From Hofstenia miamia (Eukaryota; Xenacoelomorpha; Acoela), in NCBI GenBank assembly GCA_004352715.1, contig SCFE01000015.1:1639844-1703843 (forward strand): a stretch of 64,000 nucleotides of DNA, read 5' to 3'. The notes below the pieces were generated by a model. That model had not been told where the DNA came from. It searched no databases and saw only the letters and a program-made list of their open reading frames with translations. The position numbers were made by a program, and so were the translations under genes. Shown here one piece after another: positions 26,995 to 38,280 of the stretch (its first letter is position 1; each line of letters begins with the position of its first letter).

Positions 26995-27400
26995 AAACAA
27001 AAGGCCGCCATTTCAAAGTCGCAGCCAGTGATGGAATTCTGAAAGCAAAGCACTATTTATCGACATTGCTTTTTATCATAACAGTCCATTAGCGGGAGAC
27101 AAGGTTTTTAGATCGCTATGAAAATATTTGACATTCCAGCTTCCACATGTATGACATGATTTTTAAGGGAAGACGGGCATTTGGCCAGCAGATGCGTGCG
27201 CATTTGAAGCCTACTGATTCAATCGGTGTACTTAATTCACGGCGATATTTGCTCGCATCAACTCTGTCATTGGCAAAGCGCTTCATTATTTATTCATGCA
27301 TTCGCACAACTAACGTTCGAAAAAATAACATTTATCACGCGAAAACAGGTGAATTAAAAAAACTAAAAAACCGCATGTGTGAATGCAATTGATGTTGATG
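26995..27400. promoter_or_regulatory. balanced-composition island, candidate regulatory element
   Basis: A less AT-rich stretch with AAAGGCCGCCATTTC at about 27000-27014 (its GCCGCCAT core resembles a YY1 site), CCATTAGCGGGAGACAAGG and GCAGATGCGTGCGCATTTG. The plus-strand frame at 27147-27392 is Arg/Leu-rich with no known domain, and the opposite strand is equally open, so I favour non-coding regulatory DNA over a gene. Low certainty. Confidence 0.3.
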
Positions 27401-28880
27401 TTGAGAATTGGAAATGATTTCAGAAAGATGCGCCAGTGTGGCAACAAACGCAAGTGTTTTGATAGAAAGCAAATTGATCTTTGCTAAGAAACTCAGCTGC
27501 CTTTGTGCGCAAAATTTCTTTACCTCTTTCAATGACACAAAGTTTATTTTATATATAAATCGCGTGATGTCTGCCTATGATTTAAGAATTCTGCAGTCAT
27601 GTAAATAAAGGGGTTTCATTTAACAACAGGCATTTAGAGGGGTTTCAAAAATTGTTTAATATTTTAAATGAAAAACTATTTATTCAACCATAATTGATGT
27701 CATAAACTCGCAAGCATCGTTTACAACTATACGCGTAGTAATTGAAATATAGCTTTAAAATATTAAAAAGAAAATATAATGCATAATTATGAAATCCTAA
27801 TTTTAATTTTTTTCTGATTCAAAACAGTTTCTAACTAAAAATTTACATTTATTTGCATGATCCGATTTAACAATAAAGTAAGATGTTTTTTTTAAGTATT
27901 ATAAAATATGCAGGTACATTACAAGTTGTTTATTACTAACAACTAATAAATGTTGTCTATAATATTTGCATTGTTCTTTCAGAATTTATTTCAATGTTTA
28001 AATTTTCTATTATTATATTTAATGTTATTTTTCATTGAATTTCTCACAGTACTTGTAGTTTGAATATTTTTGTGTATTATGAATAATGCGGTGTTTGATA
28101 AATTTATTAAGTTTTAAGTAACAGATATATTGCGATATTTGTAATTTTAAATTTTTTTATTGCTGGTATACTCTTCGTCTTGAGTTTCTTATAGTTTTGT
28201 TAATAGTTAGCAAAAAAGGTAAAAAATCATGTCTAAAAATTTTGTTAATCTTTATATATGTACACGTGTTCCTACAGTAAAAAAATGAAAAATATAAATA
28301 ATGAACACAGGCTTGAAAAACACGTTGAAATTTTTATGAAATACGTATTTTCAATTTCTGAAATTAAATTTTCCATTCTTAGACATTTTTTTAAACAAAA
28401 CTATTTGGCGCTGTTTCTAAGAGAAAGCTTAAACATTGACAAAGTTAGTTTATAGCTTTGTTCACAAATATTTAGTTTACACGTATATTGATATAATAAA
28501 AAACTAATATACAATACAATATAGTAAAAATATTTATTTAGCAAGCCATACAATGTAAATTGTATATTTCCTGTATTCGAACTTAGTTTTTTAAATCATA
28601 AAGCTAAAGTCTGAGTATGGTATATTAATATAGTTTTATGATGCCGATTTTACCGATTTTAAAATCAAATAACATTTCAAAATTCGATATAGAAACACAA
28701 TTGTATAAAATAAGCAACATTTAAAACTTTAAAAAAGAAAATCACAGGAAATTCATTTAAAAGTAGTTTTGTAGATTAATTTTGTTTCATCTGTGGATAC
28801 GCGAAATTAAACATCTAATAAGCTCTAACAAACTATTCATAGCATTTAAGGAAATTGGACGGCAAAGCGGATATTTATTT
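27401..28880. other. AT-rich non-coding DNA
   Basis: No supportable gene. Short frames at 27408-27608 and 28258-28455 show no domain. Confidence 0.5.
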
Positions 28881-28887
28881 AGGTATG

Positions 28888-28918
28888 ACCAAGGTGTACA
28901 TATTATGTACACCTTGGT
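28888..28918. repeat. perfect palindrome, 15-bp arms
   Basis: ACCAAGGTGTACATA (28888-28902) is followed by one base and then its exact reverse complement (28904-28918). The repeat has essentially no loop. It could be a cruciform-prone site, a dyad binding site or two fused transposon ends; nothing else nearby decides between these. Confidence 0.85.
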
Positions 28919-28924
28919 TATGAC

Positions 28925-31260
28925 AAAAGATTTATCGTAAAAATGCTACTGATTAACACTTCATATTTAAGACAAAAATATGATATTGCCAATATTGGTG
29001 AGCATTGGTACCAAATGAATTTGGCTTAGTATTGTGGAATTATTTGTAATAATTAAAACATACATTTTAGGGCAAATTCCTGGAATTTAACGATAGATCT
29101 ACATGTAATGATTCGCAATGCTAGTTATAATTTAACGAGCAAAACTAATATCATATACATAATAAACATTTAGGAAAAATGATGTATTGTATCAAAAAGT
29201 AAATATAGGTAAACACTACCTGCCTGATCGCGAATGCAATTGTTTATACCTGCATTTACTGAAAAGCGTTTACTTACGAAAACGAAAAAACAAAGTTTTC
29301 TATAGCAAAAACGTTACTTGTTATTTAAAAATACACGCTCATTGTTGTTAATAAAAAGTATATCTTTGAAGAAGACTTGATTATGAAATAAATAATATTT
29401 GTTGACAATGTAAAGAGTGAACAATTTAAGATAAACCGTTCCCCTCAAATGTTTCAATTGGTTGCTGCACGCTGTCAGTCAAATATCAACTTTTACTTGA
29501 GTACCTTATTCCATGAAGCATTAAACAGGCTTTCTAATCAAAACACGTGCTTTATTATACGTAGTCGCGGACCATATGGTGGCCTCGGCCTTGCAATATT
29601 AATATAATGCACTCCATAAAATTATTTATGTTTGTATAGTATTAAAATGTAAGAAAAATTATTCAAATATTTTCACGATTTAAGTTTGATTTAAATATTG
29701 CCTCATTTAAGGCATTTATGTGTAAAAATATAGCTAATCTATATTTATTTAACTTTAGATCATTTGATAAGATTGTAAAAGCTTATATTTTTAGAAATCT
29801 GGCAATTGCTTAAGCAATTAATCATGATTTTATCATGTAGCTTCATAATATTAAAATTTTACATTTTGTATAATAAAAAATTCAGTTATAATCAACAAAG
29901 AGTAAGTTTGGTACTTTCTATTTCTAATAACTAAAACTATGCAATAAATTAATCAAACAAAAATCATACTAAAAATATTTTAAAATTTTTTGCACATAGG
30001 ATTATATGCTAAAGTATGAGTCTATATTTTCCATACAATTCCTTAAGATTATTATCAAACTATGTTACAGGCAGATTTACAAGTTTGCCGGATCTGGCAT
30101 ATTTTGCCTAGCTGTAGTTGCCAATATTTTCATAGCCACTTGAACTTGGATTGACGTTTTTGACTGCTTTGGATCAACTTCACTTAAATTAAATAGTATT
30201 TACTCCATTTAGTTTATTAGTGACCCTGGTTACAAATAGTTTTTGAGTTATTGAGTCTTTAACATTTTGAAGTTGCATATAATTTGAGCTACTAAGATCT
30301 TGGTAATCCTATAGGCTGCTAATACTACAAACGTTTCCATGGAAAGCAACACTTTAGTTCATTCATTGAGTTATAAGTGAAGAAAGAAATATTGTTGCCT
30401 ATTCATTTGTTCCCAACTATCAAAACTTTTAAATCTTTTTTTCTGCAGAATATTTAACTTTTGTAAATTCTAAATAGAAGAAAATGAATTATTAAGAGCG
30501 TTTGATAAGCTTTTTATCAAAATTAAAATATTTGGTAAGAATTTAGAAGTACTGTTTCTTACTGTGAAAAAACAGGTAAATTTGTTTCTTATTAGAAAAA
30601 TAAAATTACTCCACAAATTAATATATATGAACACTAGCAAAACATAATATACATTTTACATAAGGGTTAAAATATATATTAATCCAGTCCATGCATTGAA
30701 TTCTAAGTTTGAAATGTCTTTTAACAATTGGCCTTTTTGAGAAAATTCTTTTAATATCTTTCTTAAATTTAAACTTTTGTTATCTTTACTATTATAATTT
30801 TCATGTTTAGATCATTTAATAATTTATAACACAGAACGTATATTACTTGCACCAATAATATTGCAAACAGGTTAGATTGGACTTTAAAACTCATTTGGTA
30901 ATTTCTATTTCTAGAACATATACATCCCTGCTAAAAAATAAGCATCCACCCTCAAAAAATCATTTTTTTGCCTAAATTTTGGTTCAAAAAATTTTAGTCA
31001 AACAAAGTATTCCTTCTAAAAACTGTCTAAATTGATGAAATCCCGGAATTAAAAATTTAATTATAGTAGGCCAAATGGTATACAATCTGTGACTACATCA
31101 TAAAAACATGAAAACTCATTGAGAAATAAGTTTCCAAAATGGTCTACTCTTATAATTAATATGAACAGTTATTGTAAAACTGTAAACTTTAACATGTTTT
31201 GGATTGTGGTGCATACATTATGGAAATCCAAAAAAAACAAAACATGTCATCATATCGAGC
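28925..31260. other. AT-rich non-coding DNA with one small balanced island
   Basis: No gene is seen. A less AT-rich patch at about 29440-29600 (TTGGTTGCTGCACGCTGTCA, GTCGCGGACCATATGGTGGC) might be regulatory but has no decisive motif. Confidence 0.45.
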
Positions 31261-31264
31261 TGGT

Positions 31265-31585
31265 ATGTGCTAGAGAGTGACATCGGGTATCCAATTAAAT
31301 CTGACACGGTTTCAGATTTTGGGTCGGGTTTGGGTATCAAATTGTCGGGTAGGGTTGGGTTCAGGTACAAAGATTAGATTGATTTTTAAAAACATACTGA
31401 TCTAAATCACAGTAATACAAATGAATTGCTGCTTTTCCTATCAGAAAATGATTGATGTTAATGATCATTTGATTTGACAGATATCTACAATGTCAAATCA
31501 ATGTCAACGTTTCGGGTCGGATTCTGGTAGTGAATACTTCGATTCTGTCGGGTTTGGATTCATGTTTACCTCATATTGTCACTGT
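31265..31585 (+). repeat. degenerate GGGTT/TCGGGT-rich repeat
   Basis: Repeated words GGGTCGGGTTTGGGTATC, GTCGGGTAGGGTTGGGTTC, TTCGGGTCGGATTC and TGTCGGGTTTGGATTC lie within about 320 bases, with a unique AT-rich patch between. It resembles decayed short-period repeats found in many animal genomes and is only loosely telomere-like, so I do not call it an interstitial telomere. Confidence 0.5.
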
Positions 31586-31698
31586 GCATACAATCTGATA
31601 TATAACGTTAGTATAGAGAGACAATAGCTACATAGCAATGTGGGTATGAAAAATGGAAGTTAAAATAGTCGAACAATAATAGAAATATAGAATAGAAT

Positions 31699-31947
31699 AT
31701 ATATATATATATATATANNNNNNNNNNNNNNNNNNNNNNNNNNNNNNNNNNNNNNNNNNNNNNNNNNNNNNNNNNNNNNNNNNNNNNNNNNNNNNNNNNN
31801 NNNNNNNNNNNNNNNNNNNNNNNNNNNNNNNNNNNNNNNNNNNNNNNNNNNNNNNNNNNNNNNNNNNNNNNNNNNNNNNNNNNNNNNNNNNNNNNNNNNN
31901 NNNNNNNNNNNNNNNNNNNNNNNNNNNNNNNNNNNNNATATATATAT
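31699..31947. repeat. (AT)n microsatellite with 220-base gap
   Basis: ATATAT precedes and follows the N run (31718-31937). Confidence 0.85.
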
Positions 31948-31959
31948 AGTATTAAATTC

Positions 31960-32600
31960 TACTATGAAACGATTGGACGATAAATTTTAGCACGATTTTA
32001 TTTTTAAATAGAACCCTAGTCTAGTTCCTGTCCCTTCTCGTGTTTTGATTTTTTGTCTCCGTTGCCAGTCGCATTCTCGTGATATCGAGACTAAAACCAA
32101 TAACAGGACCAGTTCCGCTGGACTTTAACGCAGAAACTTACTTTCCTTAAATCTTGCTTAGAAGATTTAGAGCTTCCAAGGGCAGGGCAAGATAGAAATA
32201 TTGCGATTAAAAACAGAGCCGAAAAAAACAAGCAAATTCATAACTCTGCCCAACCATGAACCAAACCGACCTGCACATTTCACATTCCTCAACCGTGACT
32301 GGATAATTACCACCCAGAATTTATATAATTACCCACGACTTGACAGCCAGCTTTACTCAATGTAAAAAAGAGAAGATATAAATGTGAAAATAAAAATATC
32401 TAAGTATAGGAAAATAACAAAAAATAGTGACACTTTGTTGTCGAGAACAAGTGAATTTATAAGTTAAAAACAAATTTCTTATCATTCTACTGTGAATGGG
32501 GTGAGTGACGCGACCCAGCACATATGTGACCCACTTAGCTCATGGTTCATTGCCAAAACTGCTCTGATTCCAACTAGTCATATAGTTACATACCCAAGTA
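31960..32600. other. intermediate-composition non-coding DNA before a LINE relic
   Basis: Somewhat less AT-rich, with words such as GTCTCCGTTGCCAGTCGC and GTGAGTGACGCGACCCAGC. It may be the remainder of the reverse-transcriptase relic that follows on the minus strand, but I recognise no motif here. Confidence 0.35.
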
Positions 32601-32611
32601 GTAATTCAAAA

Positions 32612-32820
32612 AAAATAGTCATTAAGAATATTGAGAAGGTGACCTTGCAAGACAGTATTAAACGTCATTGAAAAATCAATAAGGCTCCAACTTACAATAC
32701 ATTAGAATTCAAAGTTTTTAGCGACGATATCAATTGTATTCACAAAGTTGTCAATAATTGGAAAAGTTTGCTCATAGGCAAATTGGTTTTAGTCTATATC
32801 GCGACGCAATAAATCGAAGG
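32612..32820 (-). pseudogene. non-LTR retrotransposon reverse transcriptase fragment (CR1/Rex-like)
   Basis: Read on the minus strand from about 32815 to 32612, one frame gives NQFAYEQTFPIIDNFVNTID and, after one in-frame stop, SLIDFSMTFNTVLQGHLLNI. QFAY followed about 30-40 residues later by (F/L)IDFSxxFNTV is the hallmark of the fingers and palm (motif A) of LINE reverse transcriptases such as CR1, L2 and Rex1, where the usual text is QFAYRxxRST ... DFSSAFNTI. The catalytic Asp of motif A is kept. The stop and loss of flanking motifs mark it as a dead fragment. The clade is tentative. Confidence 0.75.
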
Positions 32821-33630
32821 ATCGTGCATTAACATAACAGAGGTAACAGCTATATGACGTAAACGTTTAGGGTTGGTAAAATGAAAAATTTTTCATTTCA
32901 TATTGGATTAACTAAGATAGATTTCCACCAGGTAGGATATTTGCAACTTTGAAATCAATATGGCTATAACTAATGCTGAAATTGTAAAAACAATATGTAC
33001 TGATCTTTTACTGAAACTGTCTTAATAGAAGTGTATCTGTTTATTACATCAAATGAATTGGATTAGTTGCTAACAATCAACATCATACTTTTCCAAATTT
33101 CTATCAATAATTGCTCTGCTCTTATTATTCATTAAAGAATTTCCATCAGAAATTGCCCAACAACATTCTCTATACTGTACAACCTTTGAACTGTTTCTAG
33201 ATTAAATTCGTTCACCTTGAAATTTTCAATATAGCATTGGCAAAGAACTATAGTACTTATATTCTGCTCAGTAGAATATTTCAAAAATAAAATTCCGATA
33301 TTGAAAAAAATTAATCAATAAATTTTAAGTTAACATACTTTTTATTATTATATTCATGTACTAACTTTATTTTTGTGCTGAATTTTTGAATTGTTAATGT
33401 ATTGTAACACCCACGCTTTGTACTGAAACGAGTGTGTACGAACGCATTTCTTTCTTTAATGAGATCTCAAAAAAACAGTTTTTAGCTTTTTGAAATACAA
33501 AAAAACTTTGAATTTTAAAGTTCGGTGAATTTTACAATGATTAGCATATAATTTTTCAGATAAAAATTTTTTTGAAGAAATAACACGACATTTTAAGTAA
33601 TAAGGAAAATGAATAAATTTTAGCTAAATA
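32821..33630. other. AT-rich non-coding DNA
   Basis: No gene recognised. It could include decayed upstream parts of the LINE relic, but no motif is visible. Confidence 0.4.
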
Positions 33631-33637
33631 GTATTAC

Positions 33638-34682
33638 TCTCTCTCTCTTTCTCTCTATCTCTCCCTATATATATATAAATATNNNNNNNNNNNNNNNNNN
33701 NNNNNNNNNNNNNNNNNNNNNNNNNNNNNNNNNNNNNNNNNNNNNNNNNNNNNNNNNNNNNNNNNNNNNNNNNNNNNNNNNNNNNNNNNNNNNNNNNNNN
33801 NNNNNNNNNNNNNNNNNNNNNNNNNNNNNNNNNNNNNNNNNNNNNNNNNNNNNNNNNNNNNNNNNNNNNNNNNNNNNNNNNNNNNNNNNNNNNNNNNNNN
33901 NNNNNNNNNNNNNNNNNNNNNNNNNNNNNNNNNNNNNNNNNNNNNNNNNNNNNNNNNNNNNNNNNNNNNNNNNNNNNNNNNNNNNNNNNNNNNNNNNNNN
34001 NNNNNNNNNNNNNNNNNNNNNNNNNNNNNNNNNNNNNNNNNNNNNNNNNNNNNNNNNNNNNNNNNNNNNNNNNNNNNNNNNNNNNNNNNNNNNNNNNNNN
34101 NNNNNNNNNNNNNNNNNNNNNNNNNNNNNNNNNNNNNNNNNNNNNNNNNNNNNNNNNNNNNNNNNNNNNNNNNNNNNNNNNNNNNNNNNNNNNNNNNNNN
34201 NNNNNNNNNNNNNNNNNNNNNNNNNNNNNNNNNNNNNNNNNNNNNNNNNNNNNNNNNNNNNNNNNNNNNNNNNNNNNNNNNNNNNNNNNNNNNNNNNNNN
34301 NNNNNNNNNNNNNNNNNNNNNNNNNNNNNNNNNNNNNNNNNNNNNNNNNNNNNNNNNNNNNNNNNNNNNNNNNNNNNNNNNNNNNNNNNNNNNNNNNNNN
34401 NNNNNNNNNNNNNNNNNNNNNNNNNNNNNNNNNNNNNNNNNNNNNNNNNNNNNNNNNNNNNNNNNNNNNNNNNNNNNNNNNNNNNNNNNNNNNNNNNNNN
34501 NNNNNNNNNNNNNNNNNNNNNNNNNNNNNNNNNNNNNNNNNNNNNNNNNNNNNNNNNNNNNNNNNNNNNNNNNNNNNNNNNNNNNNNNNNNNNNNNNNNN
34601 NNNNNNNNNNNNNNNNNNNNNNNNNNNNNNNNNNNNNNNNNNNNNNNNNNNNNNNNNNNNNNNNNNNNNNNNNNNNNNNNNN
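33638..34682. repeat. CT/AT microsatellite and 1000-base gap
   Basis: CTCTCTCTCTTTCTCTC then TATATATATAAATAT runs into exactly 1000 N (33683-34682), a common placeholder length for a gap of unknown size. The 5' part of the adjacent Penelope-like element could lie inside. Confidence 0.85.
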
Positions 34683-34891
34683 CTGAAAACAAAAAAATAT
34701 TTTTATGCGTATAGAAAGCAAATTATTTGTCATTTTACCAATGTTCGCTTAGGCAAATTATGTTCAGCTTCCATGATAAACCTAAAACAGTCAAATTCTA
34801 TTTATTTTGGTTTGATTGATGAATAATATCGACTATATTTATGGATAAATTTTCTATACGGTCAAATCTGGAATAATGATATAGTATTTTT

Positions 34892-36513
34892 TTGAAAATA
34901 TTTACTGAAAATTGTACAATAAATTTTAATAAAGAAATGAAAAGCATTGGTTGTACACCTGCAAGAATGTATGGTATAGCCAAAATCCACAAAAATTTTG
35001 AAAAACCACCATATAGACCTATTGTTAATGTAATACACAACCAAGCATATCATTTACACAAGTTCTTGGATAAATTATTGAAGCCATATTTACCAACCAA
35101 ATATACAATAAAAAATACAACTGATTTCATAAAGAAGCTTAAAAAACTATTAAATACAGGCACTCATTTAGTAAGCTACGACGTCACATCATTGTTTACA
35201 AATATTCCAATTGACAAAACAATAGATCACATTATGAAAATCATCCCAGAAGATCAAATAAACATGTCACATCGTACCCTAAAAAAGCTACTACAACTAA
35301 CATGTAAATCTATACATTTTTCATTTAATGAAGAAATATATCGACAAATAGATGGAATGCCAATGGGGTCACCACTTAGTCCAACATTAGCCAACTTCGC
35401 AATGGATCTAATTGAGAGCAAATTCGAAAATCNATATATATATATATATGTATGCATATATATATGTGTATATATATACTGGTAATAATCATTTAATGAA
35501 GAAATATATCGACAAATAGATGGAATGCCAATGGGATCACCACTTAGTCCAACATTAGCCAACTTCGCAATGGATCTAATTGAGAGCAAATTCGAAAATC
35601 TTCAAAACATTAAACCTTTAATATACTGTAGATATGTCGATGATATCTTTGCAGGGTTTCATTCAAAAGAAGATTCTATAAAGTTTTTGAAGCATTTGAA
35701 TGAATATGTATCGGAAATCAAATTCACAATAGAACATGAAAAAGACAATAGGATAAACTTTCTTGATATCACAGTAACTAAGCATATAAATGACATTTCA
35801 ACCAAATGGTACCAAAAGCCAACTTGTACAGGTTTATACATACCATTCTCATCAAATTGTGATGAACGTCATAAAATCAATACCATTTATGCTTAATAAA
35901 TAGAATATTTGAATCATGCTCTAATTATAAAAGTTTAACAGAAAGTTTGGATAAAATAACAAAGGATCTTAAAAATAATGGCTATCCACAAAAATTAATT
36001 CGTAAGATAATTGATAAAACCAAATTTTCATCCAAGAAAAAACCATTAAATGCTACAAATAAAGAAGAAAAAACAAATATATACTGAAAGTTACCATTCA
36101 TAAGCACACGAGAAGAACAACTGAAGGCAACCATAAGAACATATAACAAAGAATTACAAGTTTCAAAAATTTGTCCAGTATTTTATGCAAAGAAAACCAT
36201 GCAGATGTTCCTTAATAAAGATCATATACCGATTTCCCTGTCTTCTAATATCGTTTATTCATATGACTGTGATGAATGTTCAAGTTCATACATTGGCGAG
36301 ACTAGAAGACATTTAGAAACTCGGGCAAAATAACATATAAGAGGACATCTACAATCAGAAATATATATGCATGGATGTCCACCTAAGCTAAAAAATTTTA
36401 ACATACTAGTAAAGCATCGTGAAACTAAGATAGCAGAAGCCATATGTATTAAATCAACCAAGAAAACGTTAATAAATAAACAAAGACATCCATCAAATTT
36501 AAACATTTACTAA
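34892..36513 (+). pseudogene. Penelope-like retroelement: reverse transcriptase plus GIY-YIG endonuclease, broken
   Basis: Recognisable homology starts near 34940 (PARMYGIAKIHK). RT motifs follow in order: RPIVNVI; motif A SYDVTSLFTNIP with its Asp; motif B GMPMGSPLSPTLANFAMD; motif C YCRYVDDIF with the catalytic Asp pair; then FLDITVTK. A linker leads to a GIY-YIG nuclease around 36250-36330: IVY, then CDECSSSYIGETRRH with the YIG tyrosine, glycine and arginine kept. This domain pair defines Penelope-like elements. Damage: a frameshift near 35893, a TGA at 36085 and a TAA at 36331 inside the nuclease; the frame ends at 36511-36513. The N-terminus has no ATG and is missing or lost in the preceding gap. 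An apparent 112-bp internal duplication (35321-35432 and 35489-35600) flanks a single N and AT repeats. It is in frame and is probably an assembly error, so RT motif B appears twice. Confidence 0.92.
35321..35600. repeat. 112-bp duplicated segment around a 1-base gap
   Basis: 35321-35432 and 35489-35600 are the same apart from one base (CAATGGGG versus CAATGGGA). Between them lie one N (35433) and AT/GT microsatellite. Because the duplicated part encodes RT motif B, a genuine element would not carry it twice. A misjoined allele or overlap is the best explanation. Confidence 0.85.
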
Positions 36514-36560
36514 AGATCAAAAACATTTAAAGAAAAAGTTCGGAAACATTGCTACAAATG

Positions 36561-36600
36561 CTTGAAGATGACAACAATGTTTGTCGAAACATGTCGCGAT
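36561..36600 (+). ncRNA. hammerhead-ribozyme-like motif of the Penelope element
   Basis: TTGAAGA, then a stem GACAA...TTGTC (36570-36585), then GAAAC and ATGTC. The order matches a type I hammerhead with a short stem III: core box CUGANGA, stem II, box GAAA, and the GUC cleavage triplet. The first C of the core is T here, so activity is doubtful. Hammerhead motifs are known in the terminal repeats of Penelope-like elements, and this one lies about 50 bp after the end of the endonuclease frame, where one is expected. Called from motif order only. Confidence 0.45.
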
Positions 36601-36625
36601 AAAAGCAATAAAATTTTTCATAAAA

Positions 36626-36646
36626 AAAAATATATATATATATTCC
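36626..36646. repeat. A-rich/(TA)n tail
   Basis: An A run followed by TATATATA directly after the Penelope-like terminal region. It may be the 3' end or the target microsatellite of the insertion. Confidence 0.5.
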
Positions 36647-36649
36647 TTC

Positions 36650-38200
36650 GGAAGACTGCTTTTAAATGTAGTATAATTTCTTTTAAAAAACTCCTCATAC
36701 TGCATCATCAAATTTCTTGAAAAAATATATAATTGGCAAAACGAAACAACTTTTTTTCAGCTCAGTGTATGTATACATCTAAAACAGACAAATACTTATA
36801 TCTAAACAAAACGTAAACAAATATCAACTAATGAAACTTTTTTCAGGAAATTCTGTGGCTTCTATTTTTGTCTCTAAGTCATACATTTATGGGAACATTG
36901 GGTGTGTATTTTATTTATTTTTTAAAAATCCATTAGAATCATTCAGAACCAATTTCAGAGAATTTGTCGTTTAGAGGAATTCCATGCTGGGCAACTGTAT
37001 TCATATTGATGCACATGCATGGGCTGAACTACTGAAGCTTTCATAAGCATTGTATATGTCTTCTTGAAATTGCTTGCTATATGCAAGGCAAAATGTAATA
37101 TATTTTTTTGCTAAAAAGCAAACAATTCAGAAACAAAAGATGTAGTATATTTGTCCAACCACCATTAATGATTTATTTTCAGGTATTTTTATTCGTGAGT
37201 ATCTATGGGTCAAATAGAGACCTATTTTTATAATTGAAAAGCCAACATTAAGTTGATTTTCTCCACATTTATATTATAAATACAATCAGTTAAATTCACA
37301 ATTGTTTATATCATTAACCTATTTGCGAATTGTCATGTGTTTATAGATTCGCTTGTTCAAGTATAAGTTTGTGGTAAAATCGAGCTAATGATAAGGTTTG
37401 GAGTAGGCTTTTCATGTATCTGACATTAGTGCGCTCATATACATGTATATACATGCAAACGTAAAGATTGCTAAGGCAAAAACAATTTTCTTAATTATCG
37501 CCTTGCAAGTGAAATTCTATCTATATTTATTGTATAAACCTAACTATATTTCATATAGACATGGTGGGTGTTCTCGTCTTGCCAAAAGCATAAAATGAGA
37601 ATACTCCTAAAATATTTGAATTTTTTACATGCTTTTGTTAGAATAAAAAAATGAATGTAGAAGTACGACTTTAATCACGCATATGATGGATAGAAGATCA
37701 TATTCATTTCCTATAACACTAAATTAATTATAATTAACAATCAAATGTACATTCCTGGAAAATATATAGTGTGGATTTTATCAATATATTGATAATCTAG
37801 ACAGAAATATATATCATAATTACCAAAAGCTGTGACTTGAATGTTTATTGTGAAAAATAAACATATATCTGCAGCAGTGTACATTTATATACACTAGGCA
37901 TGTCAGAAAGATTCTTAGACAAGAATTTCGCAAATATTTATAAGTGAAATGTACAGTGTTATTTTTTCTAGTAGTTTGAAAATAGTTTTTCTCTAGCCAA
38001 CTGGAATCCTCAAGTAACTCATTCATAAAATTAGCTTTACCTAAGTTTTGGCAGTTTGGCACATTTTTAAAAACACCAGTTTTGAATTATAATCCAATCC
38101 TGATATAAATCAGCTAAAATTTTGAAATATATATTACTAGGTCATATTCCACAGAAAAGTCTCACAATTTCAGGAAAAATACTATGTGGTGGGCTACAGA
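36650..38200. other. AT-rich non-coding DNA
   Basis: No gene recognised. The minus-strand frame at 37820-38062 has no domain. Confidence 0.5.
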
Positions 38201-38280
38201 GTTTATAGGATAGACTGCAGTGAATCTATAGGAGGTGCAGGGGGCGACGGCCCCTTGACGAGATTTTTAGAATAGTAGCA
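38200..38280. repeat. GC-rich fragment of a dispersed repeat
   Basis: GGAGGTGCAGGGGGCGACGG followed by CCCCTTGACGAG stands out in AT-rich DNA and contains a GGGGC/GCCCC hairpin. Its G-rich and C-rich composition resembles interior or end segments of animal DNA transposons, but no boundaries are seen. Confidence 0.3.

Noticed and set aside
31265-31585. Interstitial telomeric repeat
   Set aside because: The GGGTT words are irregular and mixed with TCGGGT; there is no run of TTAGGG units.
33624-34733. Open frames of 345-369 codons on the minus strand
   Set aside because: They consist of the 1000-base N gap with short AT/CT repeat ends.
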